DNA of 64,000 nt from Komagataeibacter nataicola (GTDB taxonomy: Bacteria > Pseudomonadota > Alphaproteobacteria > Acetobacterales > Acetobacteraceae). Position numbers and translations under genes: made by a program. The stretch is from positions 100,200-164,199 of the forward strand of contig NZ_NIRT01000005.1 in NCBI RefSeq assembly GCF_003207795.1, in the 5' to 3' direction. Positions 29,723 to 38,975 of this stretch are shown in pieces (within the stretch, counting starts at the first letter, position 1; the number at the start of each line of letters is the position of its first letter). Under the pieces are notes generated by a model. The model made no database searches. It was not told the DNA's origin and saw only the letters and a list, made by a program, of their open reading frames with translations.

Positions 29723-30615
29723 CCGATACCTCTCCCCCGCCGCCCGAGCAGCAGGCATCAGGCATGCTGGCCCAGATGGGCCCGCCAGAGGACAGCAAGG
29801 ATACGGGCCGCGTCGCCACGCTGATCGGGCGTTTTGCGCCCTGGCTTGCCGCCATCGGGCGGCTGACGCGCCATCAGGTCCGCTTCACCCTGCTGCTGAT
29901 CGGGGCCGGATGGGGCACGCTGCGTGAGAGCCTGCGCCCCAATTCATGGCGCAGGCCGGTCATCTATGAATTCCGCGCCACCTTGCGGCAGGTCATTGGC
30001 GGCGGTTTCCTGAGCATTGTCGTTACCGCTACGCTTGCGGGACTCATGGTGGTGTCGCAGGCGGCGTACTGGCTGGGTTATGCTGGCATGGCGCAGATGA
30101 CGGGCTCGATCCTGGTATCGGTTCTGGTGCGTGAAATCGCGCCCATCCTCGTCGGCATCATCCTGATGGGCCGCAGCGGCATGCTTTCGCTGACCGAGAT
30201 CGGCATGATGGTGCTTGGCGGCGAGGTGCGCGGCCTGCAGGCGCGTGGCATCGACCCCTTCCTGGCGCTGGTCATGCCACGTACCTTCGCCTTTACGGTG
30301 GGGGGCTTTACGCTGGGCATGATCTTTGCGGTCGTGTCGCTGCTCATGGGCTTTGTGGTGGCGCATGCCAGCGGGGCGATCACCTCCTCGGTCTGGACGT
30401 TCTTCTTCAACGTGCTGGTCGCCATGACCACGTGGGATTACCTCATCATCCCGCTCAAATTCGTGCTGGTCGGTTTCTTTGTCGGGCTGGGGGCGTGTAT
30501 TTCGGGGCTGACCGTAAGCAGTAACGATACGATGGCCACCATCATGCCGCGCGGCTTCGCCCGCGGGATCATGCTGGTGCTGGTGGTCAATATCCTCTTC
30601 ATGCTGGATTTCTGA
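29719..30615 (+). CDS. mlaE: MlaE-family lipid ABC transporter permease
   Basis: Inner-membrane permease of an MCE/Mla system that moves phospholipid or related lipid between membranes. The 298 residues have a polar N-terminal tail of about 60, then five or so hydrophobic helices. The MlaE core is clear: REIAPILVGIILMGRSGMLSLTEIGMM, then EVRGLQARGIDPFLALVMPR. The long tail (PPPPEQQ...) is unusual. It overlaps the sensor-like gene upstream and is two bases from the ATPase-position gene. Direction of transport and cargo cannot be told from sequence. Confidence 0.88.
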   Translation: MTDTSPPPPEQQASGMLAQMGPPEDSKDTGRVATLIGRFAPWLAAIGRLTRHQVRFTLLLIGAGWGTLRESLRPNSWRRPVIYEFRATLRQVIGGGFLSIVVTATLAGLMVVSQAAYWLGYAGMAQMTGSILVSVLVREIAPILVGIILMGRSGMLSLTEIGMMVLGGEVRGLQARGIDPFLALVMPRTFAFTVGGFTLGMIFAVVSLLMGFVVAHASGAITSSVWTFFFNVLVAMTTWDYLIIPLKFVLVGFFVGLGACISGLTVSSNDTMATIMPRGFARGIMLVLVVNILFMLDF

Positions 30616-30617
30616 CC

Positions 30618-31313
30618 ATGGCAGCAAACGCGCCCCTGCTGGAACTACGCGACGCCGTGCCCTCGTTCGAGGAAAGTGGCCTCATGCCCGCGCCCTACAA
30701 CCTGCGCATCATGCCAGGCGAATGCGCGGTGATCGACTGCCGTGATTTCGAGCGTGCCGCCATGTTCGCCGATCTGTGCACCGGCATGATCCCGCTCACG
30801 CAGGGCAGCATCAGGTTCATGGGGCTGGACTGGAGCACGCTGTATGACCGGCAGCTCAATGCGCTGCGCGGGCGCATCGGGCGCATCTCGCGCCATGGTA
30901 GCTGGCTGAGCCTGTTCGGCACGCATCTCAACATCATGCTGCCACACCTGTACCATACGACAGACCCGTTCGATCACGTGGTCCGGCGCGCGACCGAGCT
31001 TGGGCATACATTCGGCTTTCCCGGCCTGCCCGTTACCGCGCCAGACCGGCTTTCTGGCGCGGATCTGGCGCGGGCGGCCTGCGTGCGCGCCTTCATGGGG
31101 CGGCCCGACCTGCTGATACTGGAAGATATTTCCGACATGCTGCCAGAAGAGACGGTCCTGCCGTTTTTTGAAACGATGACCGCCGCGCGCGACCGTGGCT
31201 GCGGGGTGCTGTGGTTCGTCCGCTCCTCTGCCGCGTGGCATGAATATCGCAAGGCGGTGAATATCCACATGCGCCTTCTCGACGAAGGTCTTTTTTCCCT
31301 GCGGGTGGTGTAA
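30618..31313 (+). CDS. Degenerate ABC ATPase-like protein in the MlaF position
   Basis: By position and fold this is the ATPase partner of MlaE, and 231 residues align along an ABC domain (for example QGSIRFMGLDW, LARAACVRAFMGRPDLLIL). Every catalytic motif is altered. Walker A (about 40-51) reads IDCRDFERAAMF: the glycines are lost, Lys is Arg and Ser/Thr are Ala. The signature is LSGAD, Walker B is LLILED with Asp and Glu exchanged, and the H-loop histidine is missing (LWFVRSS). ATP hydrolysis is therefore unlikely. The frame is intact, conserved in fold and overlaps mlaD by one base, so it looks maintained rather than decayed. Confidence 0.72.
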   Translation: MAANAPLLELRDAVPSFEESGLMPAPYNLRIMPGECAVIDCRDFERAAMFADLCTGMIPLTQGSIRFMGLDWSTLYDRQLNALRGRIGRISRHGSWLSLFGTHLNIMLPHLYHTTDPFDHVVRRATELGHTFGFPGLPVTAPDRLSGADLARAACVRAFMGRPDLLILEDISDMLPEETVLPFFETMTAARDRGCGVLWFVRSSAAWHEYRKAVNIHMRLLDEGLFSLRVV

Positions 31314-32263
31314 TGGTGCAGAAACAACAGTCAGACGGAATCCGGCAGCTTGTGCGCGTCCGTTACGCCGATGAATGGGTGGGCATTCTCGTTCTGGTTG
31401 CCCTGGTCATCCTGTTCGGCGCGGTGATCGAGGCTGGCGTGCTGCGCGACTGGCTCACGCCCGCGGGCAGGCTGCGCATCGTGCTGCCTGAAAACGGGGT
31501 GAGCGGCCTTTCTGTTGGTGATGACCTCGAGGTGATGGGCATCCATGCGGGCACGGTGCGCCGCGTGCGTATCAACCCATCGGGCGGCATGTACGCCATT
31601 GCCGAGATCGACCCCGACATCGAACCCTATATCCGCCATGACAGCACGGCCATCATCCGCAAGCGCTTCGTGGTGGCGGGGGCGAGCTATATCGACATCT
31701 CGCGCGGCGTGGGCGAAAAGCTGGACTGGAGCTACGCCGTGCTCAGCGCCACCAACGCGCCCAACCCGGCCGATACCATTACCCAGACCTTCAGTGACAT
31801 CCGTGACCGTGTGATCCCGGTTCTCGATAATGCCCAGCACATGATGGCAACGCTCGATGCCACCATTACCGACATGCACGCGGGCAAGGGGTCCATCGGG
31901 CGGCTCATGACCAATGATGACCTGATCCGCCAGGCGGAACAGATGATTACCAGCCTTGACGCCACGGTCAGCCAGCTGACCCCGATCGAGAAGCAGCTTG
32001 CCGTCGTGATGGACAAGGCGAGCGCCTCGATGAGCAACGTGCAGAAGGCGACGGGCGACCTGAGCAACGCCACGCCTGCCATTACCGGCAACCTGAAGGA
32101 TGCCAGCCAGCAACTGCCGGTCCTTCTGGTGCAGGCCCAGACCACGGCGAGCAGCCTGCAGAAGCTGGTCGATCAGATGCGGGGCATGTGGCTGCTGGGT
32201 GGTAGCGGTAACAAGGTGAAGAAAGGCCATGCCCGTCTTCCCGCGCAGAAGGTGCAGCCATGA
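31313..32263 (+). CDS. mlaD: MCE-domain lipid transport protein (MlaD-like)
   Basis: Substrate-carrying, membrane-anchored periplasmic component. The 316 residues have one N-terminal TM helix (about 22-42), one MCE domain (about 48-130: VLPENGVSGLSVGDDLEVMGIHAGTVRRV), and a long helical, Ala/Thr/Gln-rich C-terminal part with TDMHAGKGSIGRLMTND, a stretch common in this family. It starts on the last base of the ATPase-like gene and overlaps the lipoprotein by ATGA. A single MCE domain with long helices would form a hexameric ring with a short tube. Confidence 0.88.
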   Translation: MVQKQQSDGIRQLVRVRYADEWVGILVLVALVILFGAVIEAGVLRDWLTPAGRLRIVLPENGVSGLSVGDDLEVMGIHAGTVRRVRINPSGGMYAIAEIDPDIEPYIRHDSTAIIRKRFVVAGASYIDISRGVGEKLDWSYAVLSATNAPNPADTITQTFSDIRDRVIPVLDNAQHMMATLDATITDMHAGKGSIGRLMTNDDLIRQAEQMITSLDATVSQLTPIEKQLAVVMDKASASMSNVQKATGDLSNATPAITGNLKDASQQLPVLLVQAQTTASSLQKLVDQMRGMWLLGGSGNKVKKGHARLPAQKVQP

Positions 32264-33162
32264 TGATGAAAAAGGACTACGCGGCACTGGGCCTGGCACT
32301 GGCCCTTGCTGCCTGCGGCGGGGCACAGAAGCCTGCTCCCCCGACCGACAGCACCCTCTCGCAGGATATGGATACCGGACGCGATGCCGTGGGGCTTGAC
32401 CGCCTTGCGGTGGCCGAGCAGCAGTACCGTGCGGCAGGCGAGCGTGCCGTGGCGCGGGATGATGTAACGGCCATAGGCGATGCAGGCTACAATCTGGCTA
32501 CCGTGCAGCTTGATGAAAACAAGCCGCAGGATGCGCTGGCCACCATTACCTCGACCCGTGCGGCGCTGGCGCTGCGTGGGCAGACAACGGATGATACGGG
32601 GCTGGACCTGGTGCAGGCCGGTGCGTTGCACCGCCTGGGCCGCGAGGCGGAAGCCGCGAAACAGGCTGCCCTTGCTGCAGGCGCGCAGGATCCTGACATT
32701 GCCGAAAAAGGCCAGTTCATCCGCGGGCTGATTGCTGATGAAAGCGGGGATAGCGCAACCCTGGCCTCGGTCGCGGCATATTTCGAGACCCTGACCGGCA
32801 AGCTGCCCGATAGCTGGGGTGCCGACGCCAGGGAGATGGCGGCCCGTAACCTGCTCGCCACCGGTGGTAGCGCCCAGACCGCCTGGCAGGATGCGCTGCA
32901 GGCTGCGACCATCCGCCAGACACAGGTGCATTACCGTGACATGGCCCGCGCCCTGGGCGTAGCCGCCCGTGCGGCGACGAAAGCAGGCAATGCGCAGGCT
33001 GCGGCCCAGCTCTATGCCCGTGCCAGCCAGAGCGCGCGGCAGGCCGGGGATACGACGGCAGCCGACCAGTGGGCCAGGCTTGCCGGAACGGCGTCGGTAG
33101 CCGATCCTTTTGCCATACCCGCCGCACCCTCGGCCACAGGTACGGGCAAAAGCGCGAAATAG
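32260..33162 (+). CDS. Lipoprotein with TPR-like helical repeats, last gene of the MCE operon
   Basis: The 300-residue product has a lipoprotein signal (MMMKKDYAALGLALALAACGG; Cys at the LAAC lipobox), a proline-rich linker, then a helical alanine-rich body that reads like TPR or SEL1-type repeats (VAEQQYRAAGERAV, AGYNLATVQLDENKPQDAL, AAQLYARASQSARQAGD). It is not recognisably MlaA, MlaB or MlaC. ATGA overlap with mlaD and a terminator 11 bases after its stop make it the operon end. Likely an outer- or inner-membrane-anchored scaffold; function unknown. Confidence 0.75.
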   Translation: MMMKKDYAALGLALALAACGGAQKPAPPTDSTLSQDMDTGRDAVGLDRLAVAEQQYRAAGERAVARDDVTAIGDAGYNLATVQLDENKPQDALATITSTRAALALRGQTTDDTGLDLVQAGALHRLGREAEAAKQAALAAGAQDPDIAEKGQFIRGLIADESGDSATLASVAAYFETLTGKLPDSWGADAREMAARNLLATGGSAQTAWQDALQAATIRQTQVHYRDMARALGVAARAATKAGNAQAAAQLYARASQSARQAGDTTAADQWARLAGTASVADPFAIPAAPSATGTGKSAK

Positions 33163-33172
33163 TGGCCCGATG

Positions 33173-33208
33173 CCCTGCGGCGTGCATGCGCGCCGCAGGG
33201 TGTCTTTT
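33173..33208 (+). terminator. Intrinsic terminator of the MCE operon
   Basis: Perfect 10 bp stem (CCCTGCGGCG with CGCCGCAGGG), eight-base loop, followed by TGTCTTTT. It lies 11 bases after the lipoprotein stop. Confidence 0.8.
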
Positions 33209-33501
33209 ACGATATGGGGAAAGGGAGGGTCATGGCCGTCCGGCAGGGGCGGCATGGCGCCTGAGCCTGCCTTCCCATGCAGGCGGCATTCCGGAAAAAG
33301 ATGTCTGGCGCCACCATGACCCGTCTCCATCTGCCCGGCCTGTGCGGCAGGCTCCCGGTTGCGCTTTTGCCAGATATGGCCTGCCAGTCAGGCGGACCTG
33401 CTTTTCAGGAAGTGGGGAAGGAGGCGGCCGCTTAAACTATTTTATGATTTCAGGCAGCCTTCCTGAAAAAGATCAGGAGAGGGCATGACGCCCCATCCCG
33501 C
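33209..33501. other. Noncoding stretch between the MCE operon terminator and the convergent SulP gene
   Basis: About 290 bases without a convincing gene on either strand. A short inverted repeat (TTCAGG...CCTGAA) near 33449-33467 is the only structure seen, and it lacks a T-run in either direction. The reading frames across it have shadow-like composition. Confidence 0.5.
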
Positions 33502-34962
33502 TCAGGTCAGGCTTTCCAGTCCGGTATGCCGCTCGATCAGCGTGGCGCTGGCCGTGTTCAGTCCGGTCAGGCGCACCTGCATGCCCTGCGCCTTCATCCG
33601 GCCCACGAGTTCTTCCACGGCGCCTGCCGCCGTCATGTCCCACAGATGGGCGTGGGTGAGGTCGATGGTGATGTCGCGGGCGGTGTCATGCAGGTCAAAT
33701 GCATCGGTAAAACCGTCGGATGATGCAAAGAAAACCTGCCCGTTCACGATATAGGTGCGTATCTGGCCATCGGGGGAAAGCGTGCTGGTGACCGACAGCA
33801 TGTTCGACACCTGAAAGGCGAAGAACAGGCCATTGAGCAGTACGCCCACGGCCACGCCCGCGGCAAGGTCATGCGTGCCCACCACAACCGCCACGGTGGC
33901 CAGCATGATGATGCTGGTCGTGCGCGGATGGTGCGCCAGATCACGCAGCGACCCCCACGAGAACGTGCTGGCCGAGACCATGATCATGATCGCAACGAGG
34001 GCCGCCACCGGCACCTGCGCCACCCACGGGCGCAATGCCACCATCAGCAGCAGCAGGAACGCGCCCGCCACAAAGGTGGAAAGCCGCCCCCGCCCGCCAT
34101 AGCGCAAGTTGCCCACCGTCTGGCCAATCATGCCGCACCCCGCGATGCCACCAAACAGGCCCACCGCAATGTTGGCCACGCCAAGGCCCATGCATTCCTG
34201 CTTCTTGCTGCTGTGGGTGTCGGTCATGTCATCGACCACGCGGGCGGTCATCATGGATTCGAGCACGCCCACGCTGGCCATGGCCAGGGCGTAGGGGGCG
34301 ATGATGCCCAGCGTATCAAGCGAGAACGGCACATCGGGCCAGACCAGATGCGGCAGGCTGTCAGGCAGGCGGCCAAGATCGGCCACCGTGTGCAGCGGCA
34401 TGGGCCAGGCCACGGCCACCACCGTCAGCACCACGATGCAGATGAGCGGCGAGGGGATGGCAGTAAAGAAGCGCGGCACCGTGTAGATGATGACAAGCCC
34501 CAGCGCGATCATGGCATAGGTATGCCAGGTTACATGCAGCATGTGCGGCAGCTGGGCCGAAAAGATCAGGATGGCCAGCGCATTGACGAACCCGGTGCGC
34601 ACCGGCCGCGAGACATAGCGCATGAGCACATCGAGCTTGAGGATGCCGAACAATACCTGCAGCAGGCCGCACAGCAAGGTGGCCGCCAGCAGGTACTGCA
34701 CGCCATGGGCGCGCACCAGCGCTGCCGCCACCAGCGCCACCGAGCCTGCGGCCCCCGAGATCATGCCCGGCCGGCCGCCCGTGAACGCAATGACCACGCT
34801 GATGACGAAGGAGGCATAAAGCCCAACGGCCGGGTCCACTCCCGCCACGAAGGAAAACGCGATGACCTCGGGGATCAGCGCAAATGTTCCGACCATCCCG
34901 GCCAGAGTGTCGCGCGTGATATTGCCGAACCATTCGTGGCGGTAGCGGGCGAGTGCTGACAT
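33502..34962 (-). CDS. SulP/SLC26-family anion transporter with STAS domain
   Basis: Inner-membrane transporter of the family covering sulfate, bicarbonate and dicarboxylate carriers. The 486 residues begin with an amphipathic lead-in, then about 12-14 TM helices with the family stretch FALIPEVIAFSFVAGVDPAVGLYASF and GRPGMISGAAGSVALV. A STAS domain occupies about 395-485 (TYIVNGQVFFASS, ITIDLTHAHLWDMTAAGAVE). The substrate cannot be assigned. It is transcribed separately from the que genes, with a 31-base gap to queD, which shares its orientation and lies upstream. Confidence 0.87.
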   Translation of the reverse strand: MSALARYRHEWFGNITRDTLAGMVGTFALIPEVIAFSFVAGVDPAVGLYASFVISVVIAFTGGRPGMISGAAGSVALVAAALVRAHGVQYLLAATLLCGLLQVLFGILKLDVLMRYVSRPVRTGFVNALAILIFSAQLPHMLHVTWHTYAMIALGLVIIYTVPRFFTAIPSPLICIVVLTVVAVAWPMPLHTVADLGRLPDSLPHLVWPDVPFSLDTLGIIAPYALAMASVGVLESMMTARVVDDMTDTHSSKKQECMGLGVANIAVGLFGGIAGCGMIGQTVGNLRYGGRGRLSTFVAGAFLLLLMVALRPWVAQVPVAALVAIMIMVSASTFSWGSLRDLAHHPRTTSIIMLATVAVVVGTHDLAAGVAVGVLLNGLFFAFQVSNMLSVTSTLSPDGQIRTYIVNGQVFFASSDGFTDAFDLHDTARDITIDLTHAHLWDMTAAGAVEELVGRMKAQGMQVRLTGLNTASATLIERHTGLESLT

Positions 34963-34993
34963 GTAAGAAACAGGGCCTTTCAGGGTAGGGAAA

Positions 34994-35521
34994 TCAGGTG
35001 TCGGCTAGGGTCATGTCCGCGCGCCGCCACCAGCAATGGGGCGCCGCGCGGGGCTGGGGCAGCACCGCGAGCGGGTCGCCGGTGTAACGGACCGTGTTGG
35101 TGGGTGTTTCTTCTATTTCGATGGCCGCACAGCTCAGCGCCCCGCCATCGGCGGCGAGGAAGGCATTGAGCTTGGCCATGAGCAGGCAGGCCAGCAGTTC
35201 GGTCGTGGGGTCGCCCGGCGTGACCATGATGCGGGCCGCGCGCCCGGGTTCATGCGTGCGGAACCAGGCCAGCAGCGGGTCGCCCTCGGCAAGTTGCAGC
35301 GCATGGTCGACATGGTTGTCGATAAAGCCGTGCCACACGCCCTTGGCGCGCTCGAAGGGCATGACCATGTTGGTGCCGCCATCAAGCGGGGCGGGCGTGG
35401 TCGCGCGCAGGTGCACGCGCACATATTCATTATGCCCATGTGGCAGGGCGCAGCGCTCGCTACTGCCTGCCAGCAGCCGGTGCGCCATGGAAAAGCGGCG
35501 GCTGAAGACCAGTTCAAACAT
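34994..35521 (-). CDS. queD: 6-carboxy-5,6,7,8-tetrahydropterin synthase (QueD)
   Basis: Converts 7,8-dihydroneopterin triphosphate to 6-carboxytetrahydropterin on the way to queuosine. The 175 residues start [17 protein letters not shown] with a zinc His, then [11 protein letters not shown] with the catalytic Cys and two zinc His, [13 protein letters not shown], and [15 protein letters not shown] 35521 lies inside the end of queC (eight-base overlap), so translation is coupled. Slightly longer than the shortest family members. Confidence 0.88.
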   Translation of the reverse strand: MFELVFSRRFSMAHRLLAGSSERCALPHGHNEYVRVHLRATTPAPLDGGTNMVMPFERAKGVWHGFIDNHVDHALQLAEGDPLLAWFRTHEPGRAARIMVTPGDPTTELLACLLMAKLNAFLAADGGALSCAAIEIEETPTNTVRYTGDPLAVLPQPRAAPHCWWRRADMTLADT

Positions 35522-36254
35522 GGTGTTTTTGTGCCATGAACCGCTCCCATCCTGCCTTGCGCAGCAGGCAGGCCGGGCATGTGCCGCACCCATGCCCCCA
35601 TGCATGCAGCGCGCCGCGCGTGCCAAGGTAGCAGCTATGGCTCTCGTGGTTGATCAGCCGCACCAGCGCATCGCCGCCAAGCTGCTCGGTCAGGTCCCAT
35701 GTCTGGGCCTTGTCGATCCACATGAGTGGCGTGTGCAGGATGTAATGGCTGGCCATGCCCAGGTTGAGGGTGACCTGCAGGGACTTGATCGTGTCATCGC
35801 GACAGTCGGGGTAGCCGGAATAGTCCGTCTCGCACACGCCGGTCACGATGTGGCGGATATTGCGCCGCGCGGCCAGTGCTGCGGCAAAGGTAAGGAAAAT
35901 TATGTTGCGGCCGGGCACAAAGGTATTGGGCAGGCCATCTTCGGTGAGGGCGATTTCCGCTTCGCGCGTCAGGGCCGTGTCCGACACGGTGCCAAGGGCG
36001 GCGAGGTCAAGCGTATGGTCGGCGCCGAGGCGCTGCGCCCATGAGGGGTTGAGGCGTGCCATGCCATCGCGCAGCGTGGCGCGGCATTCCAGTTCCACTG
36101 CATGGCGCTGCCCGTAATCGAACCCCAGCGTTTCCACCCGGCCAAACCGCGCCAGCGCCCAGGCCAGGCACGTGGCTGAATCCTGCCCGCCGGAAAACAG
36201 GACCAGGGCTGCTTCATTCTCGGACCTGGAGGGGGGAGGAGGGGAAACGCTCAT
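35514..36254 (-). CDS. queC: 7-cyano-7-deazaguanine synthase (QueC)
   Basis: ATP-dependent conversion of carboxydeazaguanine to preQ0. The 246 residues contain the PP-loop [28 protein letters not shown], and a C-terminal zinc site ([30 protein letters not shown]). ATG 36254 is two bases after the queE stop, giving queE-queC-queD in order of transcription. The N-terminal dozen residues ([10 protein letters not shown]) are a non-family extension. Confidence 0.93.
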   Translation of the reverse strand: MSVSPPPPSRSENEAALVLFSGGQDSATCLAWALARFGRVETLGFDYGQRHAVELECRATLRDGMARLNPSWAQRLGADHTLDLAALGTVSDTALTREAEIALTEDGLPNTFVPGRNIIFLTFAAALAARRNIRHIVTGVCETDYSGYPDCRDDTIKSLQVTLNLGMASHYILHTPLMWIDKAQTWDLTEQLGGDALVRLINHESHSCYLGTRGALHAWGHGCGTCPACLLRKAGWERFMAQKHHV

Positions 36255-36256
36255 GT

Positions 36257-36892
36257 TCAGGGGATCCCGATCAGCTTGTGGGTCTGGAGCGACAGCCGCC
36301 ATTGCGGGTGGCGCATGCAGTAGTCAACCGCTGCCGCCGTATTCTGGTTGCGGCGAGCATCATCCATGGGCTGGAGCCAGAACTGCTCGAAATCCAGTCC
36401 CGCCACATCGGCGGGTTGCAGGTCGGGCTGGGGATAGACCAGCTTGAGTTCATGCCCCGATTTCTGCACCAGCTTAGCGCCCGCCTTGGGGCTGACGCAT
36501 AGCCAGTCGATGCCAGCGGGCGCAGGCAGGGTGCCATTGGTTTCCACCGCCACTTCAAACCCACGCGCCTGGACTGCGGCAATCAGCGTCGCATCAAGCT
36601 GGAGCAGGGGCTCGCCGCCGGTAAACACCACAAAGGCCCGAGCGGCATCAGGGCCGGGCCATTGCGCTGCGATGGCATCGGCCAAAGCGCCGGCATCAGC
36701 AAAGCGGCCGCCACCCGTTCCATCCGTTCCGATGAAATCCGTATCACAGAACTGACAGGTCGCCTGCGCGCGGTCACGCTCCAGCCCGCTCCACAGGTTG
36801 CACCCTGCAAAGCGGCAGAACACGGCGGTGCGGCCAGTCTGTGCGCCCTCACCCTGCAGGGTGGGGAAGATTTCCTTTACGGTATAGGACAT
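36257..36892 (-). CDS. queE: 7-carboxy-7-deazaguanine synthase (QueE), radical SAM
   Basis: Radical SAM ring contraction of carboxytetrahydropterin to carboxydeazaguanine. In 211 residues the cluster motif is C31-x14-C46-x2-C49 rather than C-x3-C-x2-C, a variant known among QueE enzymes. [32 protein letters not shown] and the C-terminal QTHKLIGIP are all present. ATG 36892 matches the family start; an ATG seven codons upstream is possible. It leads the queuosine operon. Confidence 0.93.
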   Translation of the reverse strand: MSYTVKEIFPTLQGEGAQTGRTAVFCRFAGCNLWSGLERDRAQATCQFCDTDFIGTDGTGGGRFADAGALADAIAAQWPGPDAARAFVVFTGGEPLLQLDATLIAAVQARGFEVAVETNGTLPAPAGIDWLCVSPKAGAKLVQKSGHELKLVYPQPDLQPADVAGLDFEQFWLQPMDDARRNQNTAAAVDYCMRHPQWRLSLQTHKLIGIP

Positions 36893-36979
36893 GTTCCAGA
36901 TTTCGTGATGCACGTGGCCAGATTACAGGGCCAGCATGGGAAAATGCCCCTGGCCGGTCCCCGCCCGGCCGCGTCGGGT

Positions 36980-37990
36980 TCAGCCCTGTTTGTCAGATGT
37001 ATGCATGCCCAGCCTGTCAAGCAACTGTCGGTCGCGCAGGGCTGCGGGATTGGGCGTGGTCAGCAGGCGCTCGCCATAGAAAATGGAGTTCGCACCCGCC
37101 AGAAAGCACAGGGTCTGCGCTTCATCGGTCATGTCTTCGCGGCCCGCGGCAAGGCGCACGCGGCTGGCGGGCATGGTGATGCGGGCCGCAGCGATGGTGC
37201 GCACGAACTCGATCGGGTCAACCGCCTCGGCCTTATCGGCAAGCGGGGTGCCTTCCACGCGCACGAGCATGTTGATCGGCACGCTCTCGGGGTGGCGGGG
37301 CAGGCTGGCCAGTGTCGCGATCATGCCTGCACGGTCGGTGCTGTCCTCGCCCATGCCCACGATCCCGCCGCAGCAGACATTGATGCCCGCGTCACGCACG
37401 TTCTCCAGCGTATCGAGCCGGTCCTGAAAGGTGCGGGTGGAGATGATGTCGCCGTAATATTCGGGCGAGGTATCGATATTGTGGTTGTAGTAGTCCAGCC
37501 CGGCATCCCGGAGCTTATGCGCCTGCCGGTTGTCGAGCATGCCCAGGGTCACACAGCTTTCCAGTCCCAGCGCCTTGACGCCCTCGACCATGGCGCACAC
37601 GGTCTCGAGGTCATGCTCCTTGGGGCTGCGCCAGGCGGCCCCCATGCAGAAGCGCGCGGCACCCGCGGCCTTGGCGGCGCGGGCTTCCTTCAGCACTTCC
37701 TCCACTGCCATGAGGCGGCTGGCCTTGACGCCGCCATCCTCATGCACTGCGCTCTGCGGGCAGTAGGCGCAGTCCTCGGGGCAGCCGCCGGTCTTGATCG
37801 ACAGCAGGGTGGAGATCTGCATCTCGGTCGGGTCGAAGCGTGCGCGATGCACGGTCTGTGCCCGGTAGATCAGGTCGGGGAAGGGCAGGGCCATGAGGGC
37901 CGCGACCTCATCGCGCGTCCAGTCCGTGCGGACGGGAGGCATGGAGGTGCCATGCAAGTGCAGGGTATCCGGGCTGCTCCCATCGGGCAT
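36980..37990 (-). CDS. bioB: Biotin synthase
   Basis: Radical SAM enzyme inserting sulfur into dethiobiotin. The 336 residues have CPEDCAYC (4Fe-4S, C-x3-C-x2-C), the conserved [29 protein letters not shown] and the auxiliary-cluster arginine region. AGAGGA precedes ATG 37990. No other bio gene is adjacent. The upstream 109 bases carry the sucCD terminator. Confidence 0.95.
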   Translation of the reverse strand: MPDGSSPDTLHLHGTSMPPVRTDWTRDEVAALMALPFPDLIYRAQTVHRARFDPTEMQISTLLSIKTGGCPEDCAYCPQSAVHEDGGVKASRLMAVEEVLKEARAAKAAGAARFCMGAAWRSPKEHDLETVCAMVEGVKALGLESCVTLGMLDNRQAHKLRDAGLDYYNHNIDTSPEYYGDIISTRTFQDRLDTLENVRDAGINVCCGGIVGMGEDSTDRAGMIATLASLPRHPESVPINMLVRVEGTPLADKAEAVDPIEFVRTIAAARITMPASRVRLAAGREDMTDEAQTLCFLAGANSIFYGERLLTTPNPAALRDRQLLDRLGMHTSDKQG

Positions 37991-38040
37991 CGGGCTTGGG
38001 TCCTCTGGCGGATAGTGGAAGAAACGCTTTCGGCTGTGCC

Positions 38041-38090
38041 ATACAAAACCGGCGATGGCCACTCTTTTATTGCTATGGGGCCATCGCCGG
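38041..38090 (-). terminator. Terminator-like perfect inverted repeat after sucD
   Basis: CCGGCGATGGCC at 38049-38060 and GGCCATCGCCGG at 38079-38090 form a perfect 12 bp stem with an 18-base loop. On the minus strand it is followed by TTTTG, and it lies ten bases after the sucD stop, so it probably ends sucCD transcription ahead of bioB. Confidence 0.65.
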
Positions 38091-38099
38091 AAACGGGGG

Positions 38100-38972
38100 T
38101 CAGCCCAGCACGCGGGCCAGTGTCGTGCCCAGTTCGGCGGGGCTGGGGGCGATATGGATGCCCGCCTCGCGCAGGGCCTCGATCTTGGCGCTCGCGGTCT
38201 CGTGCCCGCCGGTAATGACCGCGCCCGCATGGCCCATGCGGCGACCGGGAGGGGCGGTGGCGCCCGCAATGAAACCGACCACGGGCTTGTGCGTGCCGCT
38301 TGCGCGGATCAGTTCCGCCCCGTCAATTTCCGACGTGCCGCCGATCTCGCCAATCATGACGATGGAATGCGTGTCGGGGTCCTCGATCATGCGGGCGAGT
38401 ACATCGGTGAAGTCCATGCCCTTGACCGGGTCGCCGCCAATGCCCACGCAGGTGCTCTGGCCCTGGCCGATGGCGGTGGTCTGGGCCACGGCCTCATAGG
38501 TCAGGGTGCCCGAGCGCGAGACGATGCCCACATGCCCGCGGCGGTGGATGGGGCCGGGCATGATGCCGATCTTGCATTCATCGGGCGTGATGATGCCGGG
38601 GCAGTTGGGGCCGATGAGCAGGCTGCCCGACTGCTCGAGGGCGGCGCGCACGCGCACCATGTCCTGCACGGGAATGCCCTCGGTAATGCACACGATCAGC
38701 GGAATACCGGCCGCGATGGCCTCAAGGATGGCATCGGCGGCGCCTGCGGGCGGTACGTAGATGACCGAAGCCTCGGCCCCGGTTGCGGCCCGCGCCTGCG
38801 CCACCGTGTCGAACACGGGCAGGCCCAGATGCACGCTGCCGCCCTTGCCGGGGGTTACGCCGCCCACCATGTGGGTGCCGTAAGCCAGCGCCTGCTCGGT
38901 GTGAAAGGTGCCCTGCGCGCCGGTAAAGCCCTGCGTGATCACCTTGGTGGATTTGTTGACGAGAATGGACAT
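38100..38972 (-). CDS. sucD: Succinate--CoA ligase, alpha subunit
   Basis: TCA-cycle enzyme linking succinyl-CoA hydrolysis to nucleotide phosphorylation. The 290 residues begin [18 protein letters not shown] (CoA-binding loop) and have [20 protein letters not shown] and the phosphohistidine stretch [10 protein letters not shown]. Three bases separate it from sucC upstream. The malate--CoA ligase subunits MtkA/MtkB are close relatives, so succinate specificity is likely but not proven. Some acetic acid bacteria replace this enzyme with the CoA-transferase AarC. Confidence 0.9.
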   Translation of the reverse strand: MSILVNKSTKVITQGFTGAQGTFHTEQALAYGTHMVGGVTPGKGGSVHLGLPVFDTVAQARAATGAEASVIYVPPAGAADAILEAIAAGIPLIVCITEGIPVQDMVRVRAALEQSGSLLIGPNCPGIITPDECKIGIMPGPIHRRGHVGIVSRSGTLTYEAVAQTTAIGQGQSTCVGIGGDPVKGMDFTDVLARMIEDPDTHSIVMIGEIGGTSEIDGAELIRASGTHKPVVGFIAGATAPPGRRMGHAGAVITGGHETASAKIEALREAGIHIAPSPAELGTTLARVLG

Positions 38973-38975
38973 GGC

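Noticed and set aside
27173..29758. An 861-codon minus-strand frame covering the sensor-like gene
   Set aside because: Same reason: a mirror of the plus-strand gene, rich in His, Arg and Gly, with no recognisable domain.
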